DNA from: CANJXF01 sp043775015
GTDB lineage: Bacteria > Verrucomicrobiota > Verrucomicrobiia > Limisphaerales > CANJXF01
Assembly: GCA_043775015.1 (NCBI GenBank)
Contig: JAYVSV010000102.1
Coordinates: forward strand, 1-38,174
DNA length: 38,174 nt
Reading direction: 5' to 3'
Shown here: one piece after another, positions 15,726 to 23,956 of the stretch
How positions within the stretch are numbered: position 1 is the stretch's first letter
How the letters are laid out: every line of letters starts with the position of its first letter
Notes under the pieces: generated by a model
Told to the model about the DNA's origin: nothing
What the model saw: only the letters and a program-made list of their open reading frames with translations
Databases searched by the model: none
Position numbers and translations under genes: made by a program

Positions 15726-16502
15726 ATGAAAAAAATCTGCTTAACATTGATTGCGATGACATTGATCAGTTCCGCGCGGGCGGAGATCAAAACGGAGACG
15801 GTCGAATATAAACAAGGCGATGCGACGCTGGAGGGTTTTCATGCGTATGACGATTCGATCAACGGCAAACGACCGGGCGTTTTGATCGTCCACCAGTGGA
15901 AAGGCTTGGGCGAATACGAAAAGAAACGCGCCGAAATGTTGGCCAAGCTGGGCTACAATGTTTTCGCGGCGGACATTTACGGAAAAGGCATTCGTCCCAC
16001 GACGCCCAAAGAAGCGGGCGGGCTGGCCGGCAAATATAAATCCGACCGCGCGCTGCTCCGTGAACGGGTCAAGTCCGGCTTGGAGGCGCTCAGGAAAAAT
16101 GCGATGACCGACCCAAAGAAGATTGCGGCCATCGGCTATTGTTTCGGCGGCACGACCGTTTTGGAATTGGCGCGGAGCGGCGAGGACATTTCAGGCGTGG
16201 TGAGTTTTCACGGCGGATTGAGCACCCCAAATCCGGCTGACGCGAAGAATATCAGGGGAAAAGTTTTGGCGCTGCACGGAGCGGATGACCCCAATGTCCC
16301 TGCTCCCGAAGTCGCTGCTTTCGAGGATGAAATGCGCAAAGCGGGCGCGGATTGGCAACTGGTTTCCTACGGCGGCGCGGTTCACAGCTTCACCGATTGG
16401 AATGCCGGCAGCGACAATTCCAGAGGCGCTGCCTACAACGAACGAGCGGATAGACGTTCTTGGGAAGCCATGAAGGGGTTCTTCAATGAGCTTTTCCGGT
16501 GA
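15726..16502 (+). CDS. secreted dienelactone hydrolase family protein
   Basis: The 258-residue alpha/beta hydrolase has the DLH cysteine nucleophile in GYC139FGG, an acidic residue in HGADDPNVP (D187/D188) and the catalytic histidine H220 (GGAVHSFTDW). A signal peptide is visible at residues 1-19 (CLTLIAMTLISSARA), so it acts outside the cytoplasm, unlike classical chlorocatechol-pathway enzymes. Substrate is unknown; exported members of this family are common in Verrucomicrobia and are not tied to aromatic degradation. ATG 15726 fits the signal peptide. A matching promoter lies upstream. The stop abuts the oxidoreductase fragment on the other strand. Confidence 0.85.
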   Translation: MKKICLTLIAMTLISSARAEIKTETVEYKQGDATLEGFHAYDDSINGKRPGVLIVHQWKGLGEYEKKRAEMLAKLGYNVFAADIYGKGIRPTTPKEAGGLAGKYKSDRALLRERVKSGLEALRKNAMTDPKKIAAIGYCFGGTTVLELARSGEDISGVVSFHGGLSTPNPADAKNIRGKVLALHGADDPNVPAPEVAAFEDEMRKAGADWQLVSYGGAVHSFTDWNAGSDNSRGAAYNERADRRSWEAMKGFFNELFR

Positions 16503-16538
16503 GACTTTTCGGGCATTCGTGTTCAACGGCGTGACGGC

Positions 16539-16745
16539 GAAATCACCTTCATACCGTTGGTAAGCGGGAAGCGGAATTTTTTGTGACCCCTTGCTGTAGG
16601 GCCCGGCAGGTTTGGTGAGGTCGAACGTGAGAACCGGTGGCTCGAAGGGTTGCAAAGTCGCGGTGCCATTCGTGCCCAGCACTTCAAACGAGCGCTGGGG
16701 CGTCGCTCCGGCTGGCAGCGCCGTATGGATGAGCACGGCGGTGGC
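16539..16745 (-). pseudogene. Gfo/Idh/MocA oxidoreductase fragment, duplicate of the gene at 19154-20197
   Basis: About 69 codons (TAVLIHTALPAGATPQRSFE, then VLGTNGTATLQPFEPP to AYQRYEGDF) match the C-terminal part of the oxidoreductase at 19154-20197 nearly residue for residue, with high DNA identity as well. Both ends stop abruptly: upstream runs into unrelated sequence and downstream the reading continues antisense to the hydrolase gene. There is no NAD-binding domain. It is a partial duplication or recombination scar on the same strand as its parent, at the opposite end of the 734-residue gene. Confidence 0.85.
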
Positions 16746-16802
16746 GTTGGGCGAGCTAGAGTTGTTTTTTCAGACGCGAGTATGCAACTGAAAGAGTGAC
16801 CT

Positions 16803-19007
16803 TCATTTGCGGGCGACCCTTAACAGTTGCTTCAACACTTCGAGGTCTGACGCTTTCCCGCCAGGATCGAATCCAAGTGAATTCTCCTCGGTCACCAACG
16901 TCTTGCGGCGAGCTTCGATCCTTTCACGTTCGCCCGCGCGCGTCGCGGCGACATAAATCGCCACGCGACTCACGCGGTCGCGAATCTCCAGTGTTCCTCC
17001 CTTTGCCGTGGATTCGATGGCAACCACGCCGTCAGCGTCCACGCGGAAAACGTCAAGCGGCTTGCGCGTGTAGGACGGCAGTCGCAAACGGAACGTGGCG
17101 TCGCGCGGCGGGCCAAATTTGAAAACCCTTTCCTCCGGATCAGGCCGGTAATCGAGGTCGAGCGCGAACAGCAGCGCGCCGCGCGGACCAGCCACCACAT
17201 CCAAATCCCAATCCGGTTTTCCGTCACGGAGAATTCGCTCGTGGCTCGTGGCGTCACCTTCGAGATAAAAGTCGTCGAGCATTCGGATTTCGCGTCCGAC
17301 GCGCGTGATCGGCTCAATGAGGTCCTGGAATTTCACGAGCGACTTAAGACTGAGGTTGAACCAGTAGAGCGAAGTGATGCGGCTGGCCAGGGCATGGTAA
17401 GCTTGCAGGCGCAGTTCGTCCGGCGTCGGCGAAGTGCGCTTGCGGCCGCCATAGACCTCCCAACCTTCACGCGCGCCTTGCGACCAGTAGGCCGTGGGTC
17501 TGGGGCGATTCAACTCGCGCAAGGAACGCGACATCTCGCCGATGGTTTCGAGCGGCGCACCCCAGCGAATGGTTTGTCCGCCCCAGCGATCGTATTTGCT
17601 CCATAGGTCGGGTGAAGGCGCGGAGACGCGGTAAGCATCGTAGTGCGGGAAATCCGAAAGTCCGGCGTAGTCGCGCCAGATGCGCTCTTCGCTGTGCGTC
17701 ACGGTCGTGGGCAGGCGGGTGCGCTGGTAGGGCGCGAGCTTTCGCCAGACTTCCATCGGTGGGACGGGACGGCCGCCACCGTATTGCGGTTCGCCGAGAA
17801 ACTCGACGGCGTGAAGGCGCGGCAGCATCGCGTCCGAATCGTAATCACTGACCGGTTCGAGCTTGTTGAAATACTTAAGCGGGTAACGAGTGTAGAGGCC
17901 GTCTGGGCCATTCTGGTCCGTATAGCCCGGCGTGTCGGCGATGTGCGCGGTGTTGATGTGCATCCGCCGGAGGGTCTTGAGATACGGCTCGCATTGCAGG
18001 GTGTTGCTGCCGCCAAGTCCCGACGCCGTCCATCCACCGCTGAGGTCGAACCACTCCCGCTTGATGCGCAAATGCGCCCAGACTGTAATCGCTTCGTGGC
18101 GGGCATCGCGCAGGCGGACTTCAAGCGCCATGTAGGTCAGCGGAAGTGGCTCACTACTGACCCGCGCCCCGCCGCGATCGTGCGCGGGAATGACACCGTC
18201 CGACGGAAACTTCGCGAGGTTCGTCATCCAACTCTGGGGCAGCAACGCGCGCCAGGAGGAGTTTGCCGCCGGCAGCCAAAGACGACACGCCTCCAGTTGG
18301 ATCGCGCCGGAATTTTCATTCGCCACATGGAAGATGAGCGAATCCGGAAATGGATTGGTCTCGCTCCCCAGAAACGTGACGGCAGAAAGCCAGACGGTCG
18401 GATTCGCGATCTCAATCTTGAAATGGTTTGTGACGGTGGATTGCGGCGAGCACACGGTTACGTTTGCGCTCGTGTTGGTTCCCCACCCAGCCCGCTTGCC
18501 GTTCCAACTCCAAATGGTCAATGCGCCGGGCGGTAGGTCCAGGGTTTCGTTCGTCCACGCATTGGGCAGGTCGTGCCACGCCCATTCATCTGAGCGCAGC
18601 AGTTCCTCGGGCGTGTGGTCGCGAAGGCGCACGTCCGCGCCGGGCGGAAGCGACAAGGTTGTTCCGCCCGCATTTTGCAGGAAGACCTGGACGCGCGCGC
18701 CCAGACTGAAATCCGGCTCCCGCCGGTAACGCATCTCGGAGGATTGCACATGGGGCACGACATTGACGCCTCGCAGCTCCAGCGACTGCGCGAATCCGGC
18801 TAGGCCATGGCCCGCCAGGCCACCCGCCAGCGCGAGGGCGCAAACAGAATTCCTTCGGGCACGATGCCAGACCCGGGCAACAAAGCCCGGCGGGCGCGGT
18901 TGCGGCCGAAGTGCCTTGCTCGGCGAGTCGGGAACAGCCTGCCCGAAGTCCCCGTGTGTCTTAGAGGATCTGTCGTCGGGGATGGATTTCACGGTATTCA
19001 TGTACAC
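16803..19007 (-). CDS. large secreted protein of unknown family, possible glycoside-hydrolase-like fold
   Basis: The 734-residue ORF starts at GTG 19007 (or ATG 19001). A hydrophobic export segment (VCALALAGGLAGHGLAGFAQ) sits unusually deep, near residues 55-74, after a Pro/Arg-rich N-region. The mature part has a beta-rich first half (NVTVCSPQSTVTNHFKIEI) and a central region with YLKTLRRMHINTAHIADTPG and PTAYWSQGAREGWEVYGGRK that suggests a TIM-barrel glycosidase-like domain, then a beta C-terminal domain (FRLRLPSYTRKPLDVFRVDA). No catalytic motif is recognised. Its place as last gene of the sugar operon supports a role on extracellular carbohydrate (inference). It shares its reading frame with the short ORF upstream, separated by one TGA. 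Confidence 0.7.
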   Translation of the reverse strand: MYMNTVKSIPDDRSSKTHGDFGQAVPDSPSKALRPQPRPPGFVARVWHRARRNSVCALALAGGLAGHGLAGFAQSLELRGVNVVPHVQSSEMRYRREPDFSLGARVQVFLQNAGGTTLSLPPGADVRLRDHTPEELLRSDEWAWHDLPNAWTNETLDLPPGALTIWSWNGKRAGWGTNTSANVTVCSPQSTVTNHFKIEIANPTVWLSAVTFLGSETNPFPDSLIFHVANENSGAIQLEACRLWLPAANSSWRALLPQSWMTNLAKFPSDGVIPAHDRGGARVSSEPLPLTYMALEVRLRDARHEAITVWAHLRIKREWFDLSGGWTASGLGGSNTLQCEPYLKTLRRMHINTAHIADTPGYTDQNGPDGLYTRYPLKYFNKLEPVSDYDSDAMLPRLHAVEFLGEPQYGGGRPVPPMEVWRKLAPYQRTRLPTTVTHSEERIWRDYAGLSDFPHYDAYRVSAPSPDLWSKYDRWGGQTIRWGAPLETIGEMSRSLRELNRPRPTAYWSQGAREGWEVYGGRKRTSPTPDELRLQAYHALASRITSLYWFNLSLKSLVKFQDLIEPITRVGREIRMLDDFYLEGDATSHERILRDGKPDWDLDVVAGPRGALLFALDLDYRPDPEERVFKFGPPRDATFRLRLPSYTRKPLDVFRVDADGVVAIESTAKGGTLEIRDRVSRVAIYVAATRAGERERIEARRKTLVTEENSLGFDPGGKASDLEVLKQLLRVARK

Positions 19008-19028
19008 GGTTACAAGGGTGACGGTGGT

Positions 19029-19157
19029 TCACTTGTTGGTCAAGGGACGGTTGCCCGCCGGGGCAGGTAGATCGTGGAACGCCCCAGCAACCAATGGAAG
19101 CGCTACGATGGTGGCGGATCCGGCGGTGGCGATGAACTGGCTCCGAGTGAGCTTCAT
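19029..19157 (-). CDS. 42-residue signal-peptide ORF, possibly truncated gene start
   Basis: ATG 19157 overlaps the oxidoreductase TGA (ATGA) and encodes MKLTRSQFIATAGSATIVAL plus PLVAGAFHDLPAPAG, a clear export signal with a Tat-like Arg early on, then stops at TGA 19031-19029. It is in the same frame as the 734-residue gene that starts 22 bp later. It may be the original N-terminus of that gene cut by a nonsense change, or the leftover start of a deleted secreted protein. Confidence 0.5.
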   Translation of the reverse strand: MKLTRSQFIATAGSATIVALPLVAGAFHDLPAPAGNRPLTNK

Positions 19158-20197
19158 GACATTCCGCTGACTCGCAGCACGGTCTCGGTCACCAGCAGTT
19201 CCTCGTCGAGCGAAACGCTCAGGGCCTTTTCACCACGCACCGCAGCGGCCAGTTCGGTGAAGTCGGCTTCGTAACGCTGGTAGGCCGGCAGCGAGACTTT
19301 CTGCGACCCTTTGCTATACGGCCCGGCAGCTTTGGCGAGATCGAATGTGAGAGCCGGGGGCTCTAAGGGTTGCAACGTCGCCGTGCCGTTCGTGCCCAGC
19401 ACTTCAAACGAGCGCTGGGGCGCGCCCCCGGCCTGGAGCGCCGTATTGATGAGCACGGCGGTGGCGCGATCGTACTCAAGCACGGCGACGTTGTTGTCCT
19501 TAAGCGAATCCTCGAACTTGCCGTGGTGGCGCAGGAAAGGCGTCACGGACTTGGGCCTGCCCAACAAGCGCACGGTGGCATCCACCAGATGCGAACCCAG
19601 CTCGAACATCGCGCCACCGGGGAACTCACCCCACTCCGGCCGGCGTGTCGGCGCGAGGTTGTTGCTGATGAAACCGCGCACCAGGAAGACGTCGCCCAAC
19701 CAGCCCTGGCGCACGGCTTCGACGATGGCGCGAAAACCGGGGTTGTAACGCCACATGAAGCCGGTTTGCAGCAGTAACTTTTTCTCTCTCGCCAGTGCGA
19801 CCACGGCCCGCATGTCGGCGAGGTTTGCGGCGGGCGGCTTTTCCAAGTGGACGTGCTTGCCGGCCTTCAGCGCGAGCAGAGCGTGCGCGGCATGATCGCG
19901 AATGTCGGATTCCACGGCGACTACGCGGGCGCGCTCGAAAAGCTCGTCCTGCGAGATGAGCTTGGCTCCGAGTTTTTCACAGGTCTGCCGTCCGGCGGCG
20001 GATGATTCGCAAACGCCGACGAACTCCCAGTCCGGCGACTCCATGGCGAGCTTGATCTTTTCCGGCCCGTGCGAGTAAGTCGCGCCAAGGAAGCCGATGG
20101 GAATCCGGCGTGGGGCCTCAGCAGCGCGGAGAGCGAGTGGCGTAGAAAATACAGCCGTCGCTGCAGCAGTGGTGGAGAGGAATTTTCTTCGGTTCAT
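19154..20197 (-). CDS. Gfo/Idh/MocA family oxidoreductase with Tat signal
   Basis: The 347-residue protein starts at ATG 20197 with a Tat-type leader (MNRRKFLSTTAAATAVFSTP). A Rossmann domain follows (IPIGFLGATYSHG) with the family HVHLEKPPA motif (E119-K-P), then the C-terminal alpha/beta domain (MWRYNPGFRAIVEAV, GGAMFELGSHLVDATVRLLG). Family members oxidise or reduce sugars and inositols with tightly bound NAD(P); exported forms are common in Planctomycetes and Verrucomicrobia. The glycine pattern GFLGATYSHG departs from the usual GxGxxG. ATGA overlaps link it to the propeller gene before it and to the short ORF after it. A fragment of this gene is duplicated at 16539-16745. Confidence 0.88.
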   Translation of the reverse strand: MNRRKFLSTTAAATAVFSTPLALRAAEAPRRIPIGFLGATYSHGPEKIKLAMESPDWEFVGVCESSAAGRQTCEKLGAKLISQDELFERARVVAVESDIRDHAAHALLALKAGKHVHLEKPPAANLADMRAVVALAREKKLLLQTGFMWRYNPGFRAIVEAVRQGWLGDVFLVRGFISNNLAPTRRPEWGEFPGGAMFELGSHLVDATVRLLGRPKSVTPFLRHHGKFEDSLKDNNVAVLEYDRATAVLINTALQAGGAPQRSFEVLGTNGTATLQPLEPPALTFDLAKAAGPYSKGSQKVSLPAYQRYEADFTELAAAVRGEKALSVSLDEELLVTETVLRVSGMS

Positions 20198-21774
20198 AGT
20201 TCGAGTTTGGAGGTTACGGCGTAGATGTTTGCACTGCGGAGAAAGAAGCGGAGGCGGATGGTTTTCCCGGCAAGTTGGCGCGCGGAGGTGTCGCCCCATT
20301 TTAACGGAATGTCGCGCCGGTCCTGGTCGCGGATGACGCATTTGTCGGCTTCAAAACCGGGCAGGGTCTGCCCCTTGTCGTCGAGCACCGCGACCATCAC
20401 GTAGGCTTGGTCTTTTGCGAAGGAGCGTTCGGGCGCGGGCGACGCGGCATTCAGGAGCAAGTCCGCGGTAGGCATCTTAAAAGACTTCGTGGAGAACTCA
20501 CCGTTGGCCCGAGCGCTCACGCAACTGATGCGATCCTCCGGCAACCCCAGCAACATTTTGCCGCGCGGGAAAAGGATGTTGCCGCCGATGATCAGGGGAT
20601 GCGATTCGAGCCGTGGAATCTGGGGAAATACTTCCAGCGCGTTGATGCCACGGGCCGGACGTTCCCAGCGGAGGCCATCGAGACTCGTCCACCATTCGTT
20701 GTCCAAGTGCGGCGCGTGCTTGCGGGTCGCCAGCGGACTGGCCGCGTAGTTGAGCACCATCATGTAGGCGCGGTCGTGATACCAGAAACCGTTGCCACTG
20801 TAGAACTCCAAGTCCGGCGGATCATTCGCGTCCGGCACGGTGAGAAATCCGGGAGGGTGCGAACCCTTGCGACCGTGGCGATCCCACACATCAGGGAGGG
20901 AAACCGACGGCTCCCAATGGCGGCCATCGGAACTGGAGCGCATCATCAGCACCCGCCGGTCGCGCAACGAGTCGTCGCCGAGTGCTTTGGTGCTGCCGCC
21001 GTGATCTCGGATATGCTTGCGATAGGGTTGGAGGCTCTTGCTGACGCACACGAACCGGTGCAGCACCGGACTCCAGAACAGGCTCATGGCGTCGCCTTCG
21101 TAAAACAGCGGATTGCCGGGATGCTCCTGCCATTGCTTCCCGTCGCGACTGAAGAACGCCGTGTAAGCGAATCCGGAACTGTCCATCTTCAACTTCAAAA
21201 GCAGGTATTCCTTCGCGTCCGGATTGTAGGCTATCGCCGCGTGTTGTGTCCATGGGGCGGCCGGTTGATCGAGAACCGTCTCCTGGTTCTCAAACGTCAC
21301 GCCGTCGCGGGTGGTAGCGCGAATGATTTTCCACGAGTTGGTTTCCTCGAACGAGTCTTTTCCCTTGCCGATCTCTTGCAACTGTTGGCCAAACACCTCC
21401 CACAAGCCATCGGGTCGCGGGAAGCAGCCGACCACCGTGAACCCGGGGTCTTCGCACGCGCGAATCAACCGCACCGGCGTCACGCCAAAATGCAGTTTGC
21501 CCCACGTGTCGGTGATGTCCTGGGGGTTGGAAAAGAGAAGTTTGAGCTGCAATGGAGAATCGGCGGCGACCGCAGGCGTGGCCAGCGCGAAAAGGAGCAC
21601 AACGATGGCCAACGCAGGGGCGAACGGAGCGCGGACCGCTGAGTCCGCGCGTTCCGAGTCGGCCTTCCGCAACGCGCGGACTCGGCGGTCCGCGCTCCGA
21701 ATTAGCCATCGCAGTACGCGATGGAATTTCGAGAGTGCGGCGACAACAGTCAGTTGTTTCAAAGTAATTTTCAT
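20194..21774 (-). CDS. secreted five-bladed beta-propeller, glycosyl hydrolase 32/43-like
   Basis: The 526-residue product starts at ATG 21774, overlapping the MFS stop (ATGA); a longer upstream reading is an out-of-frame shadow of the MFS gene. After an unusual N-region of about 49 residues comes a hydrophobic core (ALAIVVLLFALATPAVA) with a cleavage site near AVAADS. The mature protein repeats blade-like motifs such as DGVTFENQETVLDQP, FFSRDGKQWQEHPGNP and MRSSSDGRHWEP, and ends with a beta domain typical of GH32/43-like proteins. Catalytic acids cannot be placed with confidence. A palindromic element splits the signal peptide. It is likely to act on glycans outside the cytoplasm. Confidence 0.75.
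   Translation of the reverse strand: MKITLKQLTVVAALSKFHRVLRWLIRSADRRVRALRKADSERADSAVRAPFAPALAIVVLLFALATPAVAADSPLQLKLLFSNPQDITDTWGKLHFGVTPVRLIRACEDPGFTVVGCFPRPDGLWEVFGQQLQEIGKGKDSFEETNSWKIIRATTRDGVTFENQETVLDQPAAPWTQHAAIAYNPDAKEYLLLKLKMDSSGFAYTAFFSRDGKQWQEHPGNPLFYEGDAMSLFWSPVLHRFVCVSKSLQPYRKHIRDHGGSTKALGDDSLRDRRVLMMRSSSDGRHWEPSVSLPDVWDRHGRKGSHPPGFLTVPDANDPPDLEFYSGNGFWYHDRAYMMVLNYAASPLATRKHAPHLDNEWWTSLDGLRWERPARGINALEVFPQIPRLESHPLIIGGNILFPRGKMLLGLPEDRISCVSARANGEFSTKSFKMPTADLLLNAASPAPERSFAKDQAYVMVAVLDDKGQTLPGFEADKCVIRDQDRRDIPLKWGDTSARQLAGKTIRLRFFLRSANIYAVTSKLEL
21625..21699. repeat. palindromic element inside the signal peptide of the propeller gene
   Basis: The 29-bp arms 21625-21653 and 21671-21699 match at 28 of 29 positions around a 17-nt loop. 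The core is GCGGACCGC next to GAGTCCGCGCGTT. On the coding strand it encodes an Arg/Asp-rich peptide (RSADRRVRALRKADSERADS) between the initiator region and the hydrophobic core. Confidence 0.9.
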
Positions 21775-23066
21775 TCTTGGAGTTTTTTGTTGGAAGTGTC
21801 CGGTGCCCACCAGATGACGATCAGTCCGAGGGCGTAGATAAGTCCGCAAAGCGAACCGACACGCGAATAGGAGCCGCCCACAGCCGCAAACAATAGGCCT
21901 GCGAAAAACACGCCCACCGCTGTCGCAAAACGTCCCACGTTGTAGGCGATGCCGCTGCCGGCGGCGCGGACGTGCGTGGGAAAAAGTTCCGGCAGATACA
22001 ACGGCAACCAGCCGAAGAACAGCGTGGCGACAAAACCTTGTGCGAAAACGATCGGCAGGAAAGACGATTGCAGTGGAGCCGTGCCGAGGAACAGCACCAA
22101 AGTCAGCGCGGTGGCCCCGGCACTGATGAGGCCGTAAGCCCGGCGACGTCCCAGCCACGCCGCGATTTGCGCGCCGAAGAAACTGCCGAGCACCGCGCCC
22201 AACGCCCACCAACCTTGCGTGATTGCCTTGTAACCCGGCTGCGTCGCGCCACCGATTTTGTCCGCCCAGGGAATCATCCACTTGCTCGCCGCCCACGCGC
22301 CCACCATGGGAATGGTCCCCAGCAGAATTCCGATGAGTGTCAGGCGCAACAGCGGCGGGTGAAAGAGTTCGAGAATTGGCGAAGGTAGCCGCCGACGTGA
22401 GGAGGCGGACGCTTCCGCGGCTGCACGATCCGCCTCCTCACGTCGGCGGCTACGGGTTGCCAGCCAGAGCCGCGATTCCGGCAACGCCAACAGCACCAGC
22501 ATTCCGATCGCTGCCGGGGCCGCAGCTAATTTGAAAATCCATCGCCAGGACTCAGGCGTGATGTGCCAGGTGCGGGCGATTTGCGAGAGCATGAGGATGC
22601 CTCCGTTGAGCGCCGCGCCCATCAATCCGGCGACGAGTGGCCGTGACTTGTCCGGCCAGCATTCCGCCGCCAGCGACACGGCGTTCGGCCAGACTCCGCC
22701 CACACCTAAGCCAACAAGGAAACGCAACACCAGCATTTGTTCCTGGCTGCGCACTAAACCACCCAGGCCAGCGAACACCGAGTAGAAAAGAATGCTCACG
22801 CCGAGCGCACGAGTGCGACCGATGCGATCCCCCAGGCTGCCGAGAAAAATTCCACCCACTGCCGCGCCCAGCATGAGCGCCGCCGTGAACCACGCGAACC
22901 AGTCGCCGCCCAATGTCGGCGTGTAGGCCGCACCCAAGAGGCTTTGCGAAACGGACAACGACGCGACCGGCATCAGCCCCAACTCCAGTCCGTCGAAGAG
23001 CAGTCCGCCCACCGCCGCGAACAACACGGCGACGCGGGCGCGTGAGGAAAGAGTTGGGGCGGTCAC
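21771..23066 (-). CDS. MFS transporter
   Basis: The 431-residue protein has about 12 transmembrane helices and the MFS signature between TM2 and TM3 (LGSLGDRIGRTRALG) plus a related motif in the second half (AAWLGRRRAYGLIS). The first helix (VLFAAVGGLLFDGLELGLMP) and the VGGVWPNAVSLAAECWP segment resemble the sugar/acid symporter branch (aromatic acid or sialate/hexuronate permeases). The start is GTG 23066, overlapping the dehydrogenase stop. The cytoplasmic loop between TM6 and TM7 holds an Arg/Ala-rich insertion (REEADRAAAEASASSRRR) encoded by a palindromic element. Substrate is probably the sugar or sugar acid used by the neighbouring enzymes. Confidence 0.88.
   Translation of the reverse strand: MTAPTLSSRARVAVLFAAVGGLLFDGLELGLMPVASLSVSQSLLGAAYTPTLGGDWFAWFTAALMLGAAVGGIFLGSLGDRIGRTRALGVSILFYSVFAGLGGLVRSQEQMLVLRFLVGLGVGGVWPNAVSLAAECWPDKSRPLVAGLMGAALNGGILMLSQIARTWHITPESWRWIFKLAAAPAAIGMLVLLALPESRLWLATRSRRREEADRAAAEASASSRRRLPSPILELFHPPLLRLTLIGILLGTIPMVGAWAASKWMIPWADKIGGATQPGYKAITQGWWALGAVLGSFFGAQIAAWLGRRRAYGLISAGATALTLVLFLGTAPLQSSFLPIVFAQGFVATLFFGWLPLYLPELFPTHVRAAGSGIAYNVGRFATAVGVFFAGLLFAAVGGSYSRVGSLCGLIYALGLIVIWWAPDTSNKKLQE
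22385..22453. repeat. family-A palindromic element in MFS gene
   Basis: The arms 22385-22409 and 22429-22453 are perfect 25-bp inverted copies around a 19-nt loop. The arm shares 21 of 22 bases with the element at 11595-11616 in the debranching-enzyme gene. It adds 23 codons in frame in the TM6-TM7 loop. Confidence 0.92.
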
Positions 23067-23956
23067 GGCGGCGCGTCCTTCACGGGTTTGCGCAACACCT
23101 CAATGATGGCGCTGTTGTCCAGTTCCCCCAGACCAGCGGCCTCCGCCTGTTCCATCACGCGGCGATGCGTGTCGGCCAGCGGTAACGTCATTCCCGCCGC
23201 GTCCGCCACCTGCAACATGAGCCGCACATCTTTCAAGTGCTGAGTCAAACGCGCCTGCACGGTGAAATCGCGCTCGATCATCTTGCGGCCTTTCGCATCC
23301 ATCGCGCGCGAGTAGGCCATGCTGCCAGCCATGACTTCCAACGCCGCCGCAGGTGACACGCCGATTGCCTCGGCAAACGCCAACCCTTCCGCGAGCGCGG
23401 CTCGGTTCAATCCCAGCACGAGGTTGCTGATCAATTTCATCTTCGCCGCGCTGCCGCAAGCGCCGACGTGAAAGACTTTCTGTCCCATCACCCGCCACAA
23501 ATCGGCGCAGGCTTCAAACGTCGTCCGGTCACCGCCCACGATGACGGTGGCTTCACCGCGCCGAGTTTGCTCGCTCGAACCGGAGATGGGCGCATCAAGA
23601 TAACGCACGCCCTGCGCCGCCAGCTTTTCACCCAAGGCTGCCGTCAGTGCGGGTTCGCCTGTCGTGGTGTCCAGGATGATTTGGCCGGGGCGCAATCCCT
23701 CCCGCAACTGATCAAGCACCTGCATCACCACCTCGGAGGTGTAGAGGCTGATGATCACGCGCGGGCAATCGGCCAGCGGGTTGTCGCTCCATTCCGCACC
23801 GCGCGCGAGGAGAGAGTCTGCCTTCTCGCGGCTGCGATTCCACACCACCACCCGGTAGCCGTGTTCGAGCAATCGCTCGGTGAGCGCCGTGCCCATCAGG
23901 CCGAGGCCGATCAGGCCGAGGCACTCTGGCTTTGTTCGATGTTTTGCCTGGAGCAT
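23063..23956 (-). CDS. NAD(P)-dependent oxidoreductase, 3-hydroxyisobutyrate dehydrogenase/GarR family
   Basis: The 297-residue enzyme has the N-terminal dinucleotide-binding motif GLIGLGLMG (residues 14-22), the substrate loop DAPISGSSEQTRRG (about 121-134) and the catalytic Lys in KMK174LISN. The family reduces or oxidises beta-hydroxyacids such as tartronate semialdehyde, 3-hydroxyisobutyrate or succinic semialdehyde; the exact substrate is not readable. It is first in the operon, ahead of the MFS permease with which it overlaps by GTGA, which favours a role in sugar-acid breakdown. The start is ATG 23956. Confidence 0.88.
   Translation of the reverse strand: MLQAKHRTKPECLGLIGLGLMGTALTERLLEHGYRVVVWNRSREKADSLLARGAEWSDNPLADCPRVIISLYTSEVVMQVLDQLREGLRPGQIILDTTTGEPALTAALGEKLAAQGVRYLDAPISGSSEQTRRGEATVIVGGDRTTFEACADLWRVMGQKVFHVGACGSAAKMKLISNLVLGLNRAALAEGLAFAEAIGVSPAAALEVMAGSMAYSRAMDAKGRKMIERDFTVQARLTQHLKDVRLMLQVADAAGMTLPLADTHRRVMEQAEAAGLGELDNSAIIEVLRKPVKDAPP

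Noticed and set aside
17643..18536. Open frame of about 300 codons on the plus strand
   Set aside because: Antisense to the 734-residue gene, no motif, no ribosome-binding site; a result of high-GC codon bias.
19029..19031. Selenocysteine at the in-frame TGA
   Set aside because: No selenoprotein family match, no SECIS-like hairpin recognised just downstream, and flanking residues are signal-peptide-like.
20407..21642. Open frame of 411 codons on the plus strand
   Set aside because: It is antisense to the propeller gene, whose start and stop are fixed by ATGA overlaps with its neighbours. Its protein is Arg/Gln-rich without motifs.
20194..22296. Propeller gene starting 174 codons further upstream
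   Set aside because: The extra part is an out-of-frame reading of the MFS gene. ATG 21774 overlaps the MFS stop and precedes the signal peptide region.
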